A DNA stretch of 64,000 nucleotides from Dechloromonas sp. (GTDB taxonomy: Bacteria > Pseudomonadota > Gammaproteobacteria > Burkholderiales > Rhodocyclaceae): assembly GCA_011391255.1 (NCBI GenBank), contig JAABQV010000003.1, positions 62,001 to 126,000 of the forward strand, in the 5' to 3' direction. Shown piece after piece: positions 1 through 11,877 of the stretch. Every line of letters starts with the position of its first letter. Positions within the stretch are counted from its first letter, which is position 1. Position numbers and translations under genes: made by a program. Below the pieces are notes generated by a model. It saw nothing but the letters and a program-made list of their open reading frames with translations, was not told the origin of the DNA and did no database searches.

Positions 1-2
1 GT

Positions 3-260
3 CGCGCCGCCTATCGTGGCGACAAACTGACCAAGCGTGTGTTCGAGGAAATCCTGCATGGCGGCTACATCGCCCAAGAAGTCGTGCCACCTTCCGAGCA
101 CAGCGTTGTCGTCGATGCTCAGCCGCAAACCATGAAAGCCGACATCCGCGCCTACGTTTATCAGGCACGTGTGCAGCTGCTGGCTGCCCGGCTGTATCAA
201 GGACAGACGACAAACTTCCGGACGCCCGGTGGCGGTTTTGCGCCGGTTTTTGTTGAATGA
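3..260 (+). CDS. C-terminal end of a truncated CDS, possibly a circularly permuted ATP-grasp family protein
   Basis: Open frame from the window edge to 260; C-terminus ...ADIRAYVYQARVQLLAARLYQGQTTNFRTPGGGFAPVFVE resembles circularly permuted ATP-grasp C-termini. Confidence 0.45.
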   Translation, partial: RAAYRGDKLTKRVFEEILHGGYIAQEVVPPSEHSVVVDAQPQTMKADIRAYVYQARVQLLAARLYQGQTTNFRTPGGGFAPVFVE

Positions 261-784
261 ACGAGAAAAATTTCCCGATGAAAGTATTTGGCATCGCCGG
301 CTATTCCGGCTCCGGCAAAACAACGCTGCTGGAAAAGCTGATCCCGCAATTCACTGCCCGTGGCCTGAAAGTGTCGGTTATCAAGCATGCCCATCACGGT
401 TTCGATATTGACCGTCCGGGCAAGGATTCCTTTCGCCACCGCGAAGCCGGCGCCACCGAAGTGATGCTCTCCTGCGGTGATCGCTGGGCGCTGATGCACG
501 AGCGCCGCGATGAGGGTGAGATTTCGCTCGATGAACTAATTGGCCGTCTGGCACCTTGCGATCTGGTACTGATCGAAGGCTTCAAGCAGGAACCGGTGCC
601 CAAGCTCGAAGTCTATCGTCCGGAGAATGGCAAGCCGCCCTTGTACCCGGAGCGTAGCGATATTGTGGCGGTGGCGACTGATGCAGACATTGCTGCCACG
701 CTGCCAAAACTACCCCTGAGTGACATCGGCGCGATTGCCGATTTTGTGATGAACCATCTCCAATTGCAGGAACGCGCATGCTGA
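257..784 (+). CDS. mobB: Molybdopterin-guanine dinucleotide biosynthesis adaptor protein MobB
   Basis: P-loop GYSGSGKTTLLEKLI, VIKHAHHGFDIDRPGKDS, LVLIEGFKQEPVPKLEV; followed by moeA. Confidence 0.93.
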   Translation: MNEKNFPMKVFGIAGYSGSGKTTLLEKLIPQFTARGLKVSVIKHAHHGFDIDRPGKDSFRHREAGATEVMLSCGDRWALMHERRDEGEISLDELIGRLAPCDLVLIEGFKQEPVPKLEVYRPENGKPPLYPERSDIVAVATDADIAATLPKLPLSDIGAIADFVMNHLQLQERAC

Positions 785-1983
785 GTTTTGAACAAGCCCT
801 CGAAAAATTGTTGTCAGCCGCACAGCCGGTTGAAGAAGTCCGCTCTTTGCCGCTAACCGCTGCCGCCGGCCGCGTTCTGGCGGCACCGCAGCAATCGACC
901 GTTGATTCGCCGCCACTCGACAACTCGGCGATGGACGGCTACGCCGTGCGCCTCGCCGACATCACTGCCGCTGGCGTTTGCCTGCCGGTTAGTCAGCGAA
1001 TCCCCGCCGGCACTGTTGGAATAACCCTACAGCCGGGAACTGCCGCGCGCATTTTTACTGGCGCGCCGGTGCCAGCCGGCGCTGATGCGGTGGTGATGCA
1101 GGAGCTTTGCGAACATGGCGAAAGCGGGGTGGTCATCAATCATCTGCCGAAGCCGAATGAAAACATCCGGCGTGCCGGCGAGGATATCGCCATCGGTGCC
1201 GAAATTTTGCCTGCCGGTATCAAGCTGCGTGCCCAGGATATTGCCCTTGCTGCCTCGGCCGGTTTGCCCGAATTGCCGGTCTATCGTCGCTTGCGCGTCG
1301 GCGTTTTCTTTACTGGCGATGAACTGGTGCAACCCGGCGATCCTTTGCCGCCCGGCGCCATCTACAACTCCAACCGCTACGCGCTACGTGCCTTGCTTGA
1401 AGGCCTTGGCTGCGAAGTGCGCGACCTCGGCACCGTGCCCGATAATCTTCCCGCCACTCGAGACGCGCTACGTCGTGCTGCCACCGATAACGACCTGATT
1501 GTCACCAGTGGCGGCGTTTCGGTTGGTGAGGAAGACCACGTCAAGCCGGCGGTTGAGGCCGAAGGACAGCTTGATATGTGGAAAATTGCCATGAAGCCAG
1601 GTAAGCCGCTGGCCTTTGGCGAGATTCGCCGTGACGGCGGCAAGGCCTGGTTTATCGGTTTGCCCGGTAATCCCGTGTCGGCCATGGTCACTTTCATGAT
1701 CATGGTGCGTCCCTTTGTTCTGCGCTTGCAGGGCGTCAATCAGGTCACCCCGCGCATCTTTAATCTACAGTCAGACTCGGACTGGTTGCGGCCTGATGGG
1801 CGGGCTGAATTTTTGCGCGCACGGATCAATGATAGTGGCAACGTCGAGATCTATGCGAATCAGGGGGCCGGTGTCCTCACGTCAATGTGCTGGGGGGATG
1901 GGCTGGTGATGAACCGTCCAAGTCTCGTTATCAATAAAGGCGACACGGTGCGCTATGTGTCATTTGCGGAATTGCTGTCATGA
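778..1983 (+). CDS. moeA: Molybdopterin molybdotransferase MoeA
   Basis: DNSAMDGYAVR, TSGGVSVGEEDHVK, GLPGNPVSAMVTF motifs. Confidence 0.96.
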   Translation: MLSFEQALEKLLSAAQPVEEVRSLPLTAAAGRVLAAPQQSTVDSPPLDNSAMDGYAVRLADITAAGVCLPVSQRIPAGTVGITLQPGTAARIFTGAPVPAGADAVVMQELCEHGESGVVINHLPKPNENIRRAGEDIAIGAEILPAGIKLRAQDIALAASAGLPELPVYRRLRVGVFFTGDELVQPGDPLPPGAIYNSNRYALRALLEGLGCEVRDLGTVPDNLPATRDALRRAATDNDLIVTSGGVSVGEEDHVKPAVEAEGQLDMWKIAMKPGKPLAFGEIRRDGGKAWFIGLPGNPVSAMVTFMIMVRPFVLRLQGVNQVTPRIFNLQSDSDWLRPDGRAEFLRARINDSGNVEIYANQGAGVLTSMCWGDGLVMNRPSLVINKGDTVRYVSFAELLS

Positions 1984-2228
1984 GCGTGCGAATTCTTTAT
2001 TTTGCCGGCTTGCGTGAAGCCTTTGGCTGCGCTGGCGAAAGCCTTGATCTGCCTGCTAATGTGGCCAGCGTTGCCGCGCTGCGCGATTTACTGGTCGGGC
2101 AGGGGCGCGACCTGCTGGCGACGGCGAAAAACCTGCGTTGCGCAGTCAATCAGGAAATGGCCGGATCCGATGCCGTGGTGAAAGATGGCGATGAAGTCGC
2201 CTTTTTTCCGCCGGTAACCGGAGGTTGA
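1980..2228 (+). CDS. moaD: Molybdopterin synthase sulfur carrier subunit MoaD
   Basis: Small ubiquitin-like protein ending FFPPVTGG; overlaps moeA stop by ATGA. Confidence 0.94.
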   Translation: MSVRILYFAGLREAFGCAGESLDLPANVASVAALRDLLVGQGRDLLATAKNLRCAVNQEMAGSDAVVKDGDEVAFFPPVTGG

Positions 2229-2230
2229 CC

Positions 2231-2683
2231 ATGACCGTTCGCGTTCAGGAAGCTGATTTCGACCTTGGGGCCGAGCTCGCCGCGCTGCGTGCCGGTGACC
2301 CGCGAATCGGCGCGCTGGCCAGCTTTGTCGGCCTGGTGCGCGATTTGAATGACGGCAGCAGCGTTTCGGAAATGACCCTGGAGCACTATCCGGGAATGAC
2401 CGAAAGGGCATTGGAGGAAATCGTCAGCGAAGCCAAGTCGCGCTGGAAGATTTACGGCGCACTGATTATCCACCGCGTCGGCCCGCTCAAACCCTGCGAT
2501 CAGATCGTGCTGGTCGCCGTAACCAGCGCCCATCGCGGCGAAGCCTTTGCCGCCTGCGAATTCATTATGGATTACCTGAAAACCCGCGCCCCGTTCTGGA
2601 AGCGCGAAGCGACGCCAGATGGGGCGCGCTGGGTGGATGCCCGTGAATCCGATGATTCGGCGGTAAGGCGGTGGGCACAATAG
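2231..2683 (+). CDS. moaE: Molybdopterin synthase catalytic subunit MoaE
   Basis: ASFVGLVRDLNDG, LEHYPGM, IIHRVGPLKPCDQIVLVAVTSAHRGEAF motifs; start ATG at 2231 (MTVRVQEADF). Confidence 0.94.
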   Translation: MTVRVQEADFDLGAELAALRAGDPRIGALASFVGLVRDLNDGSSVSEMTLEHYPGMTERALEEIVSEAKSRWKIYGALIIHRVGPLKPCDQIVLVAVTSAHRGEAFAACEFIMDYLKTRAPFWKREATPDGARWVDARESDDSAVRRWAQ

Positions 2684-2722
2684 GTAGCATTGGCGGATGC
2701 AAGATTTCATGAGGAGATCGCT

Positions 2723-2935
2723 TTGGCACAGAAATTCTTTGGCTTTGCACTGATTTTAGTTTTTCTGGGTCTTTGTTCTGCTTGCAGCTCTCAGCAAATC
2801 TATGTGTCCGGTCAGTCTTATCAACGTAACCAATGCTTGCAGCAGCCGGATCTAGGCGATCGGGAAAAGTGCCTGAGTAACTCAAGCATGTCTTACGAAG
2901 ATTACAAGCGAGAAAGCGCTTCGGGTAACAAGTGA
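2723..2935 (+). CDS. Small putative lipoprotein
   Basis: Likely TTG start at 2723 after GAGGAG; hydrophobic leader with lipobox-like LCSAC. Confidence 0.6.
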   Translation: MAQKFFGFALILVFLGLCSACSSQQIYVSGQSYQRNQCLQQPDLGDREKCLSNSSMSYEDYKRESASGNK

Positions 2936-3175
2936 TCATTAACCGGAAGCCAACCACCACGAGGCGGAAGTCACCGTAACTCACGATGGGCCGGTGAAAA
3001 GCCGGCACGCCGATAAAGACAGTAACGCAGCTGCCGAGCGCTGGATTCTCGCATTAGGCGAGGTTTAAAATTTCAGCCGGTTTAGGCCGTTGACTGCAAT
3101 CATTGCCCCGCATATTGAAATTTCACCTTTCAGTCGCATATAGGTGTCATTGAAATATTGCTTAGGGAGACCGAA

Positions 3176-5767
<2,592 letters not shown>

Positions 5768-5788
5768 TTGGGGTGGGCTGAAATGCAT

Positions 5789-5820
5789 AACGGCGAGATG
5801 AAAATCTCGCCGTTTTTTTA
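5789..5820 (+). terminator. Rho-independent terminator after clpB
   Basis: Perfect 11-bp stem AACGGCGAGAT-GAAA-ATCTCGCCGTT followed by a T-run. Confidence 0.9.
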
Positions 5821-8016
5821 GCGGCGGGTTTTTGTTAGCCAGAACAATAAGGTCAGGAGCAGTTTGTCTGGGTCCACGGGTTTGCCGATGTGGTCGTTCA
5901 TCCCGGCCTCAATGCAGGTCTGGCGATCTTCATCAAAGGCGTTGGCAGTCATCGCCAGAATCGGTGTTTCGGCATGCCTGGGTAACAAGCGAATAGCACG
6001 CGTTGCGTCGACACCATTCAGTTTCGGCATCTGCATATCCATCAGGATAAAATCGTAAGGATTTTGATTGGCCAGCGCCAGCGCCTCGGCCCCGTCTTCC
6101 GCGAGATCGACAACGAAACCAACGTCCTCCAGCAAACCGCAGGAAATTTCCTGACAGATTGGCTCGTCTTCGGCCAGAAGTACGCGGATGCCGGTGAATT
6201 GAGTCTTTAGTTGCTCTTCAGCCGACTCGCTGGATAAGGCCGGCGCGGTCGACATGGTTTTACCGGCTTTTTCAAGGTGAGCCGTGAACGAGAATTGACT
6301 GCCCGCACCCGGCTGGCTCTCAACCCCAATGTCGCCACCCATGAGTTTCGCCAGGCGCTTGCTGATCGTTAGCCCAAGCCCACTGCCACCATATTTGCGG
6401 GTCATCGAATTGTCGGCCTGTTCAAAAGCTGTGAACAGGCGTTTTTGCGCTTCAGCGTCGATGCCGATACCGGTATCAGTAACCAAAAAACGAAGCATGA
6501 CGCTGTTGGGGGTGATGTCGAGTTGCTTGGCATTCACGATAATGCTGCCCTGATGGGTGAATTTAATTGCGTTACCGACCAAGTTGAGAAGCACCTGGCC
6601 GAGGCGCAAAGGATCACCTTTGAAGCGCTGGTCGCGCAATTCAGGCGCGAGGTCGATCAGAAGTTTGAGACCCTTTTCAGTCGCGCTCTGTTCAACCAGC
6701 GCGCTCAGATTGTCCAGCACCGAACTTAGCCGGAAATCCGTGCTTTCCAGAGTCAGGCGTTCCGCCTCGATCTTGGAAATGTCGAGAATGTCGTTGATCA
6801 CCATCAGTAAATGCCGGGATGCCTGCTCAACCTTGGCCAATTGCTCACGCTGCTTTGGGTCGTCGGCACGGCGTAACGCCATGGCGGTCATGCCCATGAT
6901 CGCATTCATCGGCGTTCGCAACTCATGGCTCATGTTGGCGAGGAAGGCGCTCTTCGCGCGATTGGCCGCCTCGGCAGCTTCCTTGGCGATTGACAGGGCG
7001 GCGGTACGCTCTTCGACGAGAGATTCAAGATGGTGTTGATATTTGGCCAGTTCGGCTTCGGCTTGCTTGCGCTCGGTGATGTCGATCCGGTTGCCGACAA
7101 TGAAGCCGCTCGGCGTCCGGTGCTCGATGATCAATAGCCAGCGGCCATCATCGAGTTGCTGTTCGAGTTGCGATCCATCGGCCGCCTGGTGTTTTTTGAC
7201 GCGCGCGCGTACCCATTCATCAACGCGCCCGATGGCCTCCTGGTATTGACCTCTTTCAGCGCCCTTGCGAACGATTTCTTTAAAGCTGGCGCCAGTGACG
7301 ATCAGATCACGGCTGGTCTGATAAAAATCAAGGTAGGCCTCGTTGCAAGCGACCAGGCAATCTTTTTCGTCGTAAATGGTGAATCCGATGGCGACATTGC
7401 TGACGGCTTCTTGCAAAAGTGCGTGCGCCTTCTTCGCGGCAAGTTCACTCTCCCGGCGCTCGGACATTTCACGCATCAGGCGCAGGGTGTTGGCAGAGAG
7501 GCTGGAATAAATCGACAGAATGATGTCGATTAACGCCCGTGTTGCACCACCCATCTGCTCCTTTGCTCGGGTTTTGGCCGCAGCGAGTGGTAATCCTGCC
7601 TGCAGCGCCAGCACCATGTAAGCCATGTGGCGGTCAGTTTCAAGTATGTGTGAGGCTAGCCAGCGGGCGAGAAACCCCAGTGCTTTTTCAGCCAGTTCGT
7701 GTTGCGCGGTCGAGCCAAGTGCACTCTTGAAACGAATGACCTCGGCAACAAATGAGGCATGGGTGGCCAGGTGATCTGTTTCTGCCTGTTCTCCCGCCAG
7801 ATATTCGTGCCAGATACCTTCTTCAGTTTCGAAGTGATAGACCGTATAGGCAGCCAGTTCATCGAAAATCAGGCCAAGTTCGGGAATGTCGGCGCGAAAG
7901 GCAACGTGACTCGCCAGATCATTGAGCAACTGCACCAGTTTTCTGTGCTGTTCATCAACAGTCGCCAGCCCGGTGTTGAAGTTGTCGTCCCAGGGGAAAA
8001 TATCTATGGAATTCAT
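5818..8016 (-). CDS. Hybrid sensor histidine kinase with N-terminal bacteriohemerythrin domain (hemerythrin-PAS-HisKA-HATPase-REC)
   Basis: N-term [28 protein letters not shown] (hemerythrin), [14 protein letters not shown]-box, [16 protein letters not shown] with [10 protein letters not shown] and KPVD. Confidence 0.92.
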   Translation of the reverse strand: MNSIDIFPWDDNFNTGLATVDEQHRKLVQLLNDLASHVAFRADIPELGLIFDELAAYTVYHFETEEGIWHEYLAGEQAETDHLATHASFVAEVIRFKSALGSTAQHELAEKALGFLARWLASHILETDRHMAYMVLALQAGLPLAAAKTRAKEQMGGATRALIDIILSIYSSLSANTLRLMREMSERRESELAAKKAHALLQEAVSNVAIGFTIYDEKDCLVACNEAYLDFYQTSRDLIVTGASFKEIVRKGAERGQYQEAIGRVDEWVRARVKKHQAADGSQLEQQLDDGRWLLIIEHRTPSGFIVGNRIDITERKQAEAELAKYQHHLESLVEERTAALSIAKEAAEAANRAKSAFLANMSHELRTPMNAIMGMTAMALRRADDPKQREQLAKVEQASRHLLMVINDILDISKIEAERLTLESTDFRLSSVLDNLSALVEQSATEKGLKLLIDLAPELRDQRFKGDPLRLGQVLLNLVGNAIKFTHQGSIIVNAKQLDITPNSVMLRFLVTDTGIGIDAEAQKRLFTAFEQADNSMTRKYGGSGLGLTISKRLAKLMGGDIGVESQPGAGSQFSFTAHLEKAGKTMSTAPALSSESAEEQLKTQFTGIRVLLAEDEPICQEISCGLLEDVGFVVDLAEDGAEALALANQNPYDFILMDMQMPKLNGVDATRAIRLLPRHAETPILAMTANAFDEDRQTCIEAGMNDHIGKPVDPDKLLLTLLFWLTKTRR

Positions 8017-8086
8017 GGCTGAAATCATCCTGGGCGATGTGCTTGGATTCCCGCATCGGAATGCATGGGAAAAGTCCTTGGCCGGG

Positions 8087-8773
8087 TTACATCCCCAGCG
8101 AATTCAAAAAATCGTCCTGTTCGCTTGAGGATGATTGAGATGGTGCGGATGGGGTGGATTTTTTCCCGGCCTGGGCGATCAATTCGTCCGGATCGGGAGT
8201 GTCGTTGGCGTCGAAATCATTGAGCTTGATGAACTCGGTGCGGTCGATCGCCAGTTCAAGATAAAAAATGTTGTGGCGACCAGTAAAGAAGGTGACGCGG
8301 CGCGACTCCGGCTGGTCGAGATTGGTATCGACGCTGAGCATGACCTGTTTGTTAAGCACCAGCATTTTCGGCTGGTTTTGCGTGATGTGGGTTTGCAGTT
8401 CGCGTGCCACTTTGCCAGTAAAGTCGCCGACGATCTGGTTCATCAACTCGCCCATGACGTTGCTGACCTCGTCCGCGGTGTGCGAGGTGGCCAGTTCAGC
8501 TTTATCCATGCCCATGTGCAGCATGTAGCTTTCGTAGAGTTCGAGCGCCGATTGTGCCGAGAAATTTAGGACGACGAGGCCGGAGAAGCCGCCGTCGAAG
8601 AGCACAAAGCAGCCGATGTCTGGCTTCAGGCAGGTTTTGGTGATGCGTTGCACCATGCCGGAGTAGTGGATTTCGCTTTGCGTGGCGACGGAGAGAACCC
8701 GGGTGACGGAGTTGCAAAGGCTTCTCAGGATGTCTTCAGTGCCGTAGATGACGGGGTTATCTTGTGCGCTCAT
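8087..8773 (-). CDS. DUF3334/CheX-like protein
   Basis: CheX/CheC-like segment SHTADEVSNVMGELMNQIVGDF; upstream of the hemerythrin hybrid kinase on the same strand. Confidence 0.7.
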   Translation of the reverse strand: MSAQDNPVIYGTEDILRSLCNSVTRVLSVATQSEIHYSGMVQRITKTCLKPDIGCFVLFDGGFSGLVVLNFSAQSALELYESYMLHMGMDKAELATSHTADEVSNVMGELMNQIVGDFTGKVARELQTHITQNQPKMLVLNKQVMLSVDTNLDQPESRRVTFFTGRHNIFYLELAIDRTEFIKLNDFDANDTPDPDELIAQAGKKSTPSAPSQSSSSEQDDFLNSLGM

Positions 8774-8859
8774 GATTTTTGAGTGGTTCAGCTATGGAAA
8801 ATTGCAATAAGTGATCATCTTAGCCCTTCGTCGAAGGCGCGTCTCGGCTCTTGTTGCGG

Positions 8860-9453
8860 TCAACGCCCGATATGCAGCGAAATCCAGGCCGCAACTTTCA
8901 TAACCGGGTCTTCGGCTGGCTTGATTTCATGGCGCTCATGGACGACGTTCAAATAAGGAGCGGCGCGGTCGAAAGCGATTTTTCCAATATTGTCGTCGGC
9001 ATCAAACAGCATCATCAACGGCGCGGCGAGGAATTTGAGTCCTTCGAGGCCGGCGCGGTCGATGGCGCCGCCGTGGCCGGCAAGCACTTTGACCTGCGTA
9101 TCACGCTGGGCAGCGGCGCGGATGGCGGCCGGGGTGGCGTCGCCGCTGGCGAAGATGGCGAGCGGTAGTTCCTGAATGTCGCCGTCGCGATGGATCAGGT
9201 CAAGGATGTCGAGCAGGCGCTGACTGAGACGCGGCACATTTTGTGTGGCATCGGCAAACTGCGCCTCCTGCACCGTCAGCAATTCCATGCTGAGGATGGC
9301 GTAGCCGTGCAGCGCAAGATTGGCGGTGATATTGGCATCAACCGGCGCGTGATGGGCGCGGGCTAGGAGAATCAGCCCTATGGGGTTGTCGGGCAGTTCG
9401 AGATGGCCGTGCAGCGAGCCGTGCGGCGTGTGGATGGCGAGGGTGCGGTTCAT
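8860..9453 (-). CDS. Alpha/beta-hydrolase-like (dienelactone hydrolase-type) protein
   Basis: Start MNRTLAIHTPHGSLHGHLELPD at 9453, overlapping the upstream radical SAM stop by ATGA; GLILLARAHHAPVDANITANLALHGYAIL pattern. Confidence 0.65.
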   Translation of the reverse strand: MNRTLAIHTPHGSLHGHLELPDNPIGLILLARAHHAPVDANITANLALHGYAILSMELLTVQEAQFADATQNVPRLSQRLLDILDLIHRDGDIQELPLAIFASGDATPAAIRAAAQRDTQVKVLAGHGGAIDRAGLEGLKFLAAPLMMLFDADDNIGKIAFDRAAPYLNVVHERHEIKPAEDPVMKVAAWISLHIGR

Positions 9454-10529
9454 GGCGATAGGCGAACAGGGATGCGACGTGGTCCAAAGGCTTTGCCATT
9501 GTGACCCAAAGCCGGGCCGAAATGGCCGGCAATCTTGGTTTGGCAATGCGGGCAACGGCCTTCGGGGCTGAGGTCGTAACGCTTGATATCGTACCAGTCG
9601 CGGACGATCAGCGCGGTATGGCAGTTCGGACAAAAGGTAGTGCCGCCTTCGCTGTCGTGCACATTGCCGGTGAACACGTGATGCAAACCGGCATCAAGCG
9701 CAATGCGGCGCGCCTGAATCAAGGTGGCGGGGCGCGTGGCGGGGATGTCGCCCATTTTCCAGTCGGGGTGGAAGGCAGTGAAGTGTAGCGGTACATCCGG
9801 CCCCAGTTCTTTGGCGACCCAACTTGCGAGTTGATTGATTTCGTCAGGACTGTCGTTTTGATCGGGGATCAGCAGGGTCGTGATTTCCAGCCAGCAATCG
9901 GTTTCGTGGTGGATGTAGGCGAGGATGTCGAGGACGGGCTGCAGGTGGGCGCCGCAGAGCTTGTGGTAGAAGCTGTCGGTGAAGGCCTTGAGATCGACAT
10001 TGGCGGCATCCATGACAGCAAAAAACTCGCGAGCCGGTTCAGGGTGGATGTAGCCGGCAGTCACCGCGACATTGCGGATACCCAACTCGTGGCAGGCGAG
10101 CGCGGTGTCGATGGCGTATTCGGCAAAAATCACCGGGTCATTGTAGGTGTAGGCAACGGCGTCCGCACCGTAGCGTTTGGCGGCCTGGGCGATGGCTTGC
10201 GGACTGGCGCTGTCCATCAGGCGGTCCATGTCTTTTGACCTGGAAATGTCCCAGTTCTGGCAGAACTTGCAGGCCAGGTTGCAGCCGGCGGTGCCAAAGG
10301 AGAGGATGCTGCCGCCGGGGTAAAAATGGTTGAGCGGTTTCTTTTCAATCGGGTCGATGCAGAAGCCGGACGAGCGGCCGTAGGTGGTCAGTTGCATCGC
10401 GCCGTCGGCCATTTGTCGAACGAAACAGGCACCGCGCTGACCGTCGTGCAGCTGGCAGTCACGCGGACAGAGGTCGCACTGGATGCGGCCATCGGGCAGG
10501 GCGTGCCACCAGCGGGCGGGGTGGTTCAC
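9450..10529 (-). CDS. amrS: AmmeMemoRadiSam system radical SAM enzyme
   Basis: CNLACKFCQNWDIS radical SAM CxxxCxxC, GRSSGFCIDPIEKKPLNHFYPG; GTG start at 10529 overlaps the amrA stop (ATG 10547 is an alternative). Confidence 0.92.
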   Translation of the reverse strand: MNHPARWWHALPDGRIQCDLCPRDCQLHDGQRGACFVRQMADGAMQLTTYGRSSGFCIDPIEKKPLNHFYPGGSILSFGTAGCNLACKFCQNWDISRSKDMDRLMDSASPQAIAQAAKRYGADAVAYTYNDPVIFAEYAIDTALACHELGIRNVAVTAGYIHPEPAREFFAVMDAANVDLKAFTDSFYHKLCGAHLQPVLDILAYIHHETDCWLEITTLLIPDQNDSPDEINQLASWVAKELGPDVPLHFTAFHPDWKMGDIPATRPATLIQARRIALDAGLHHVFTGNVHDSEGGTTFCPNCHTALIVRDWYDIKRYDLSPEGRCPHCQTKIAGHFGPALGHNGKAFGPRRIPVRLSP

Positions 10530-11074
10530 GGGATGGTTTCTTTCCATTTTTTGACCGTGTAACGTTCGAGTTTTACGTCGCTGCCCCAATAGCTGGCGGG
10601 CAAGCCGGCCTTTTGTTTGAGATGCGCCATGAAATCGGCAGGCTTGGGCAGTTGCTCCCAGACTTGCGGCAAGAATGTGGAACGACGGTTTCCAGCGCTG
10701 AAAATGATGCCGTCGATATCGGGGCGTAATTGGGCGAGGGCATCGGCTTCGCTGCTGAATTGCAACGCTTCAGCCGGTGTCAGGAGCGAGACTTCAACGC
10801 GGGTGATTGGCAACTCTTCAGCGCTGAGCGGTATGAAGCGTGGGTCACGGAAGGCTGCATTGCAGGCGTTTTCGCGGATGTCATCGAGCAGCGGGCGGTA
10901 GGCTTGCAGGCTGCCGATGCAACCGCGCAGCTGGCCGTTTTGGGTCAGCGTGACGAAGGTGGCGGCATTTTTATGCAGTTCCGGGGCGTCGACCGCAAAC
11001 AAGTGGCTGGCATTCAGACGGTTCTCAATGGCGTTACGGGCGAGCGCCAGCAGGGGGGTGCCGAGATCAGTCAT
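10526..11074 (-). CDS. amrA: AMMECR1 domain protein
   Basis: LRGCIGSLQAYRPLLDDIRENACNAAFRDPRF motif typical of AMMECR1. Confidence 0.92.
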   Translation of the reverse strand: MTDLGTPLLALARNAIENRLNASHLFAVDAPELHKNAATFVTLTQNGQLRGCIGSLQAYRPLLDDIRENACNAAFRDPRFIPLSAEELPITRVEVSLLTPAEALQFSSEADALAQLRPDIDGIIFSAGNRRSTFLPQVWEQLPKPADFMAHLKQKAGLPASYWGSDVKLERYTVKKWKETIP

Positions 11075-11867
11075 GGTCAGACTCATAAAAAGCAAAGGAG
11101 GCGTAGCCGACGACGCGGTTTTTATCGCCCGCCGTATCGCCGGAATTGCACAGGTGGATCAGTTGCGGTGTTAGTCCGCGCTGGCGAGCGGCGAGTAGAA
11201 GGCCATTGACTGGATAGGCGCCGCAGGCTTGTTGCGGCTGGATGCTGGCGTCGAGTTGCAGGATGTGTTGGCAAGTGTTGCGGTCAACTTGCCGGGCAGC
11301 CGAATAATTGAGGAAGTGCGAGAGATCGGAGCTGATGACAATCAGTGTTTCCGACCCACCCCAAAGCAGGTCGAGCACTTCGGCTACCGCTTGCGGGCTG
11401 GCTTCGCCAACGGCCAGTGGCACCAGCTTGAAATCATCCAGGAGACGCTGGAGAAAAGGCAGATGGACTTCGAGCGAATGTTCCTCGGCATGGACGCGGT
11501 CGCTGGAGACGATTTGCGGCAGATCATGCAGTTGGGTCATGGCCTCGAGGTCAAGCGGAATGTTGCCGAGCGGCGTCGCGAAAGCGGTGACTTCAGGTGC
11601 CGCAATGCCGTTGACCGCAACCTGATGCGTCGGGCCGAGCAAAACTACCCGCTTGATCTGCTGGCGAAGTGGGGCGAGGCTGGCGTAGGCGAGGGCAGCG
11701 GTTGAACCGGAGTAGATGTAGCCGGCGTGCGGCACGATCAGCGCTTTGGGTACCGGCTGCTCACCAGGCGTTGCCGCTGCCAGCAAGGCATCAACCGCTG
11801 CCATCAATTCAGCCGGGTTGCCGGGGTAAAACATGCCGGCGACGGCGGGCGGACGCGGGTTTGTCAT
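11067..11867 (-). CDS. amrB: MEMO1 family protein
   Basis: PAVAGMFYPGNPAEL, VPHAGYIYSGSTAA, EHSLEVHLPFLQ, ISSDLSHFL motifs. Confidence 0.93.
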   Translation of the reverse strand: MTNPRPPAVAGMFYPGNPAELMAAVDALLAAATPGEQPVPKALIVPHAGYIYSGSTAALAYASLAPLRQQIKRVVLLGPTHQVAVNGIAAPEVTAFATPLGNIPLDLEAMTQLHDLPQIVSSDRVHAEEHSLEVHLPFLQRLLDDFKLVPLAVGEASPQAVAEVLDLLWGGSETLIVISSDLSHFLNYSAARQVDRNTCQHILQLDASIQPQQACGAYPVNGLLLAARQRGLTPQLIHLCNSGDTAGDKNRVVGYASFAFYESDHD

Positions 11868-11877
11868 GGTCGAATTC

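Noticed and set aside
3090-3175. Sigma-32-type heat-shock promoter ahead of clpB (TTGACTG...CCCCGCAT)
   Set aside because: Spacing between the candidate -35 and -10 is only ~9-10 nt, too short; the nearby TGAAATTTCA palindrome (3116-3125) could be chance.
8851-8864. TTGTTGCGGTCAAC, identical 14-mer also at 63765-63778
   Set aside because: Only two exact copies seen, GCGGTCAA-type words are common in this GC-rich sequence, and there is no consistent position relative to genes.
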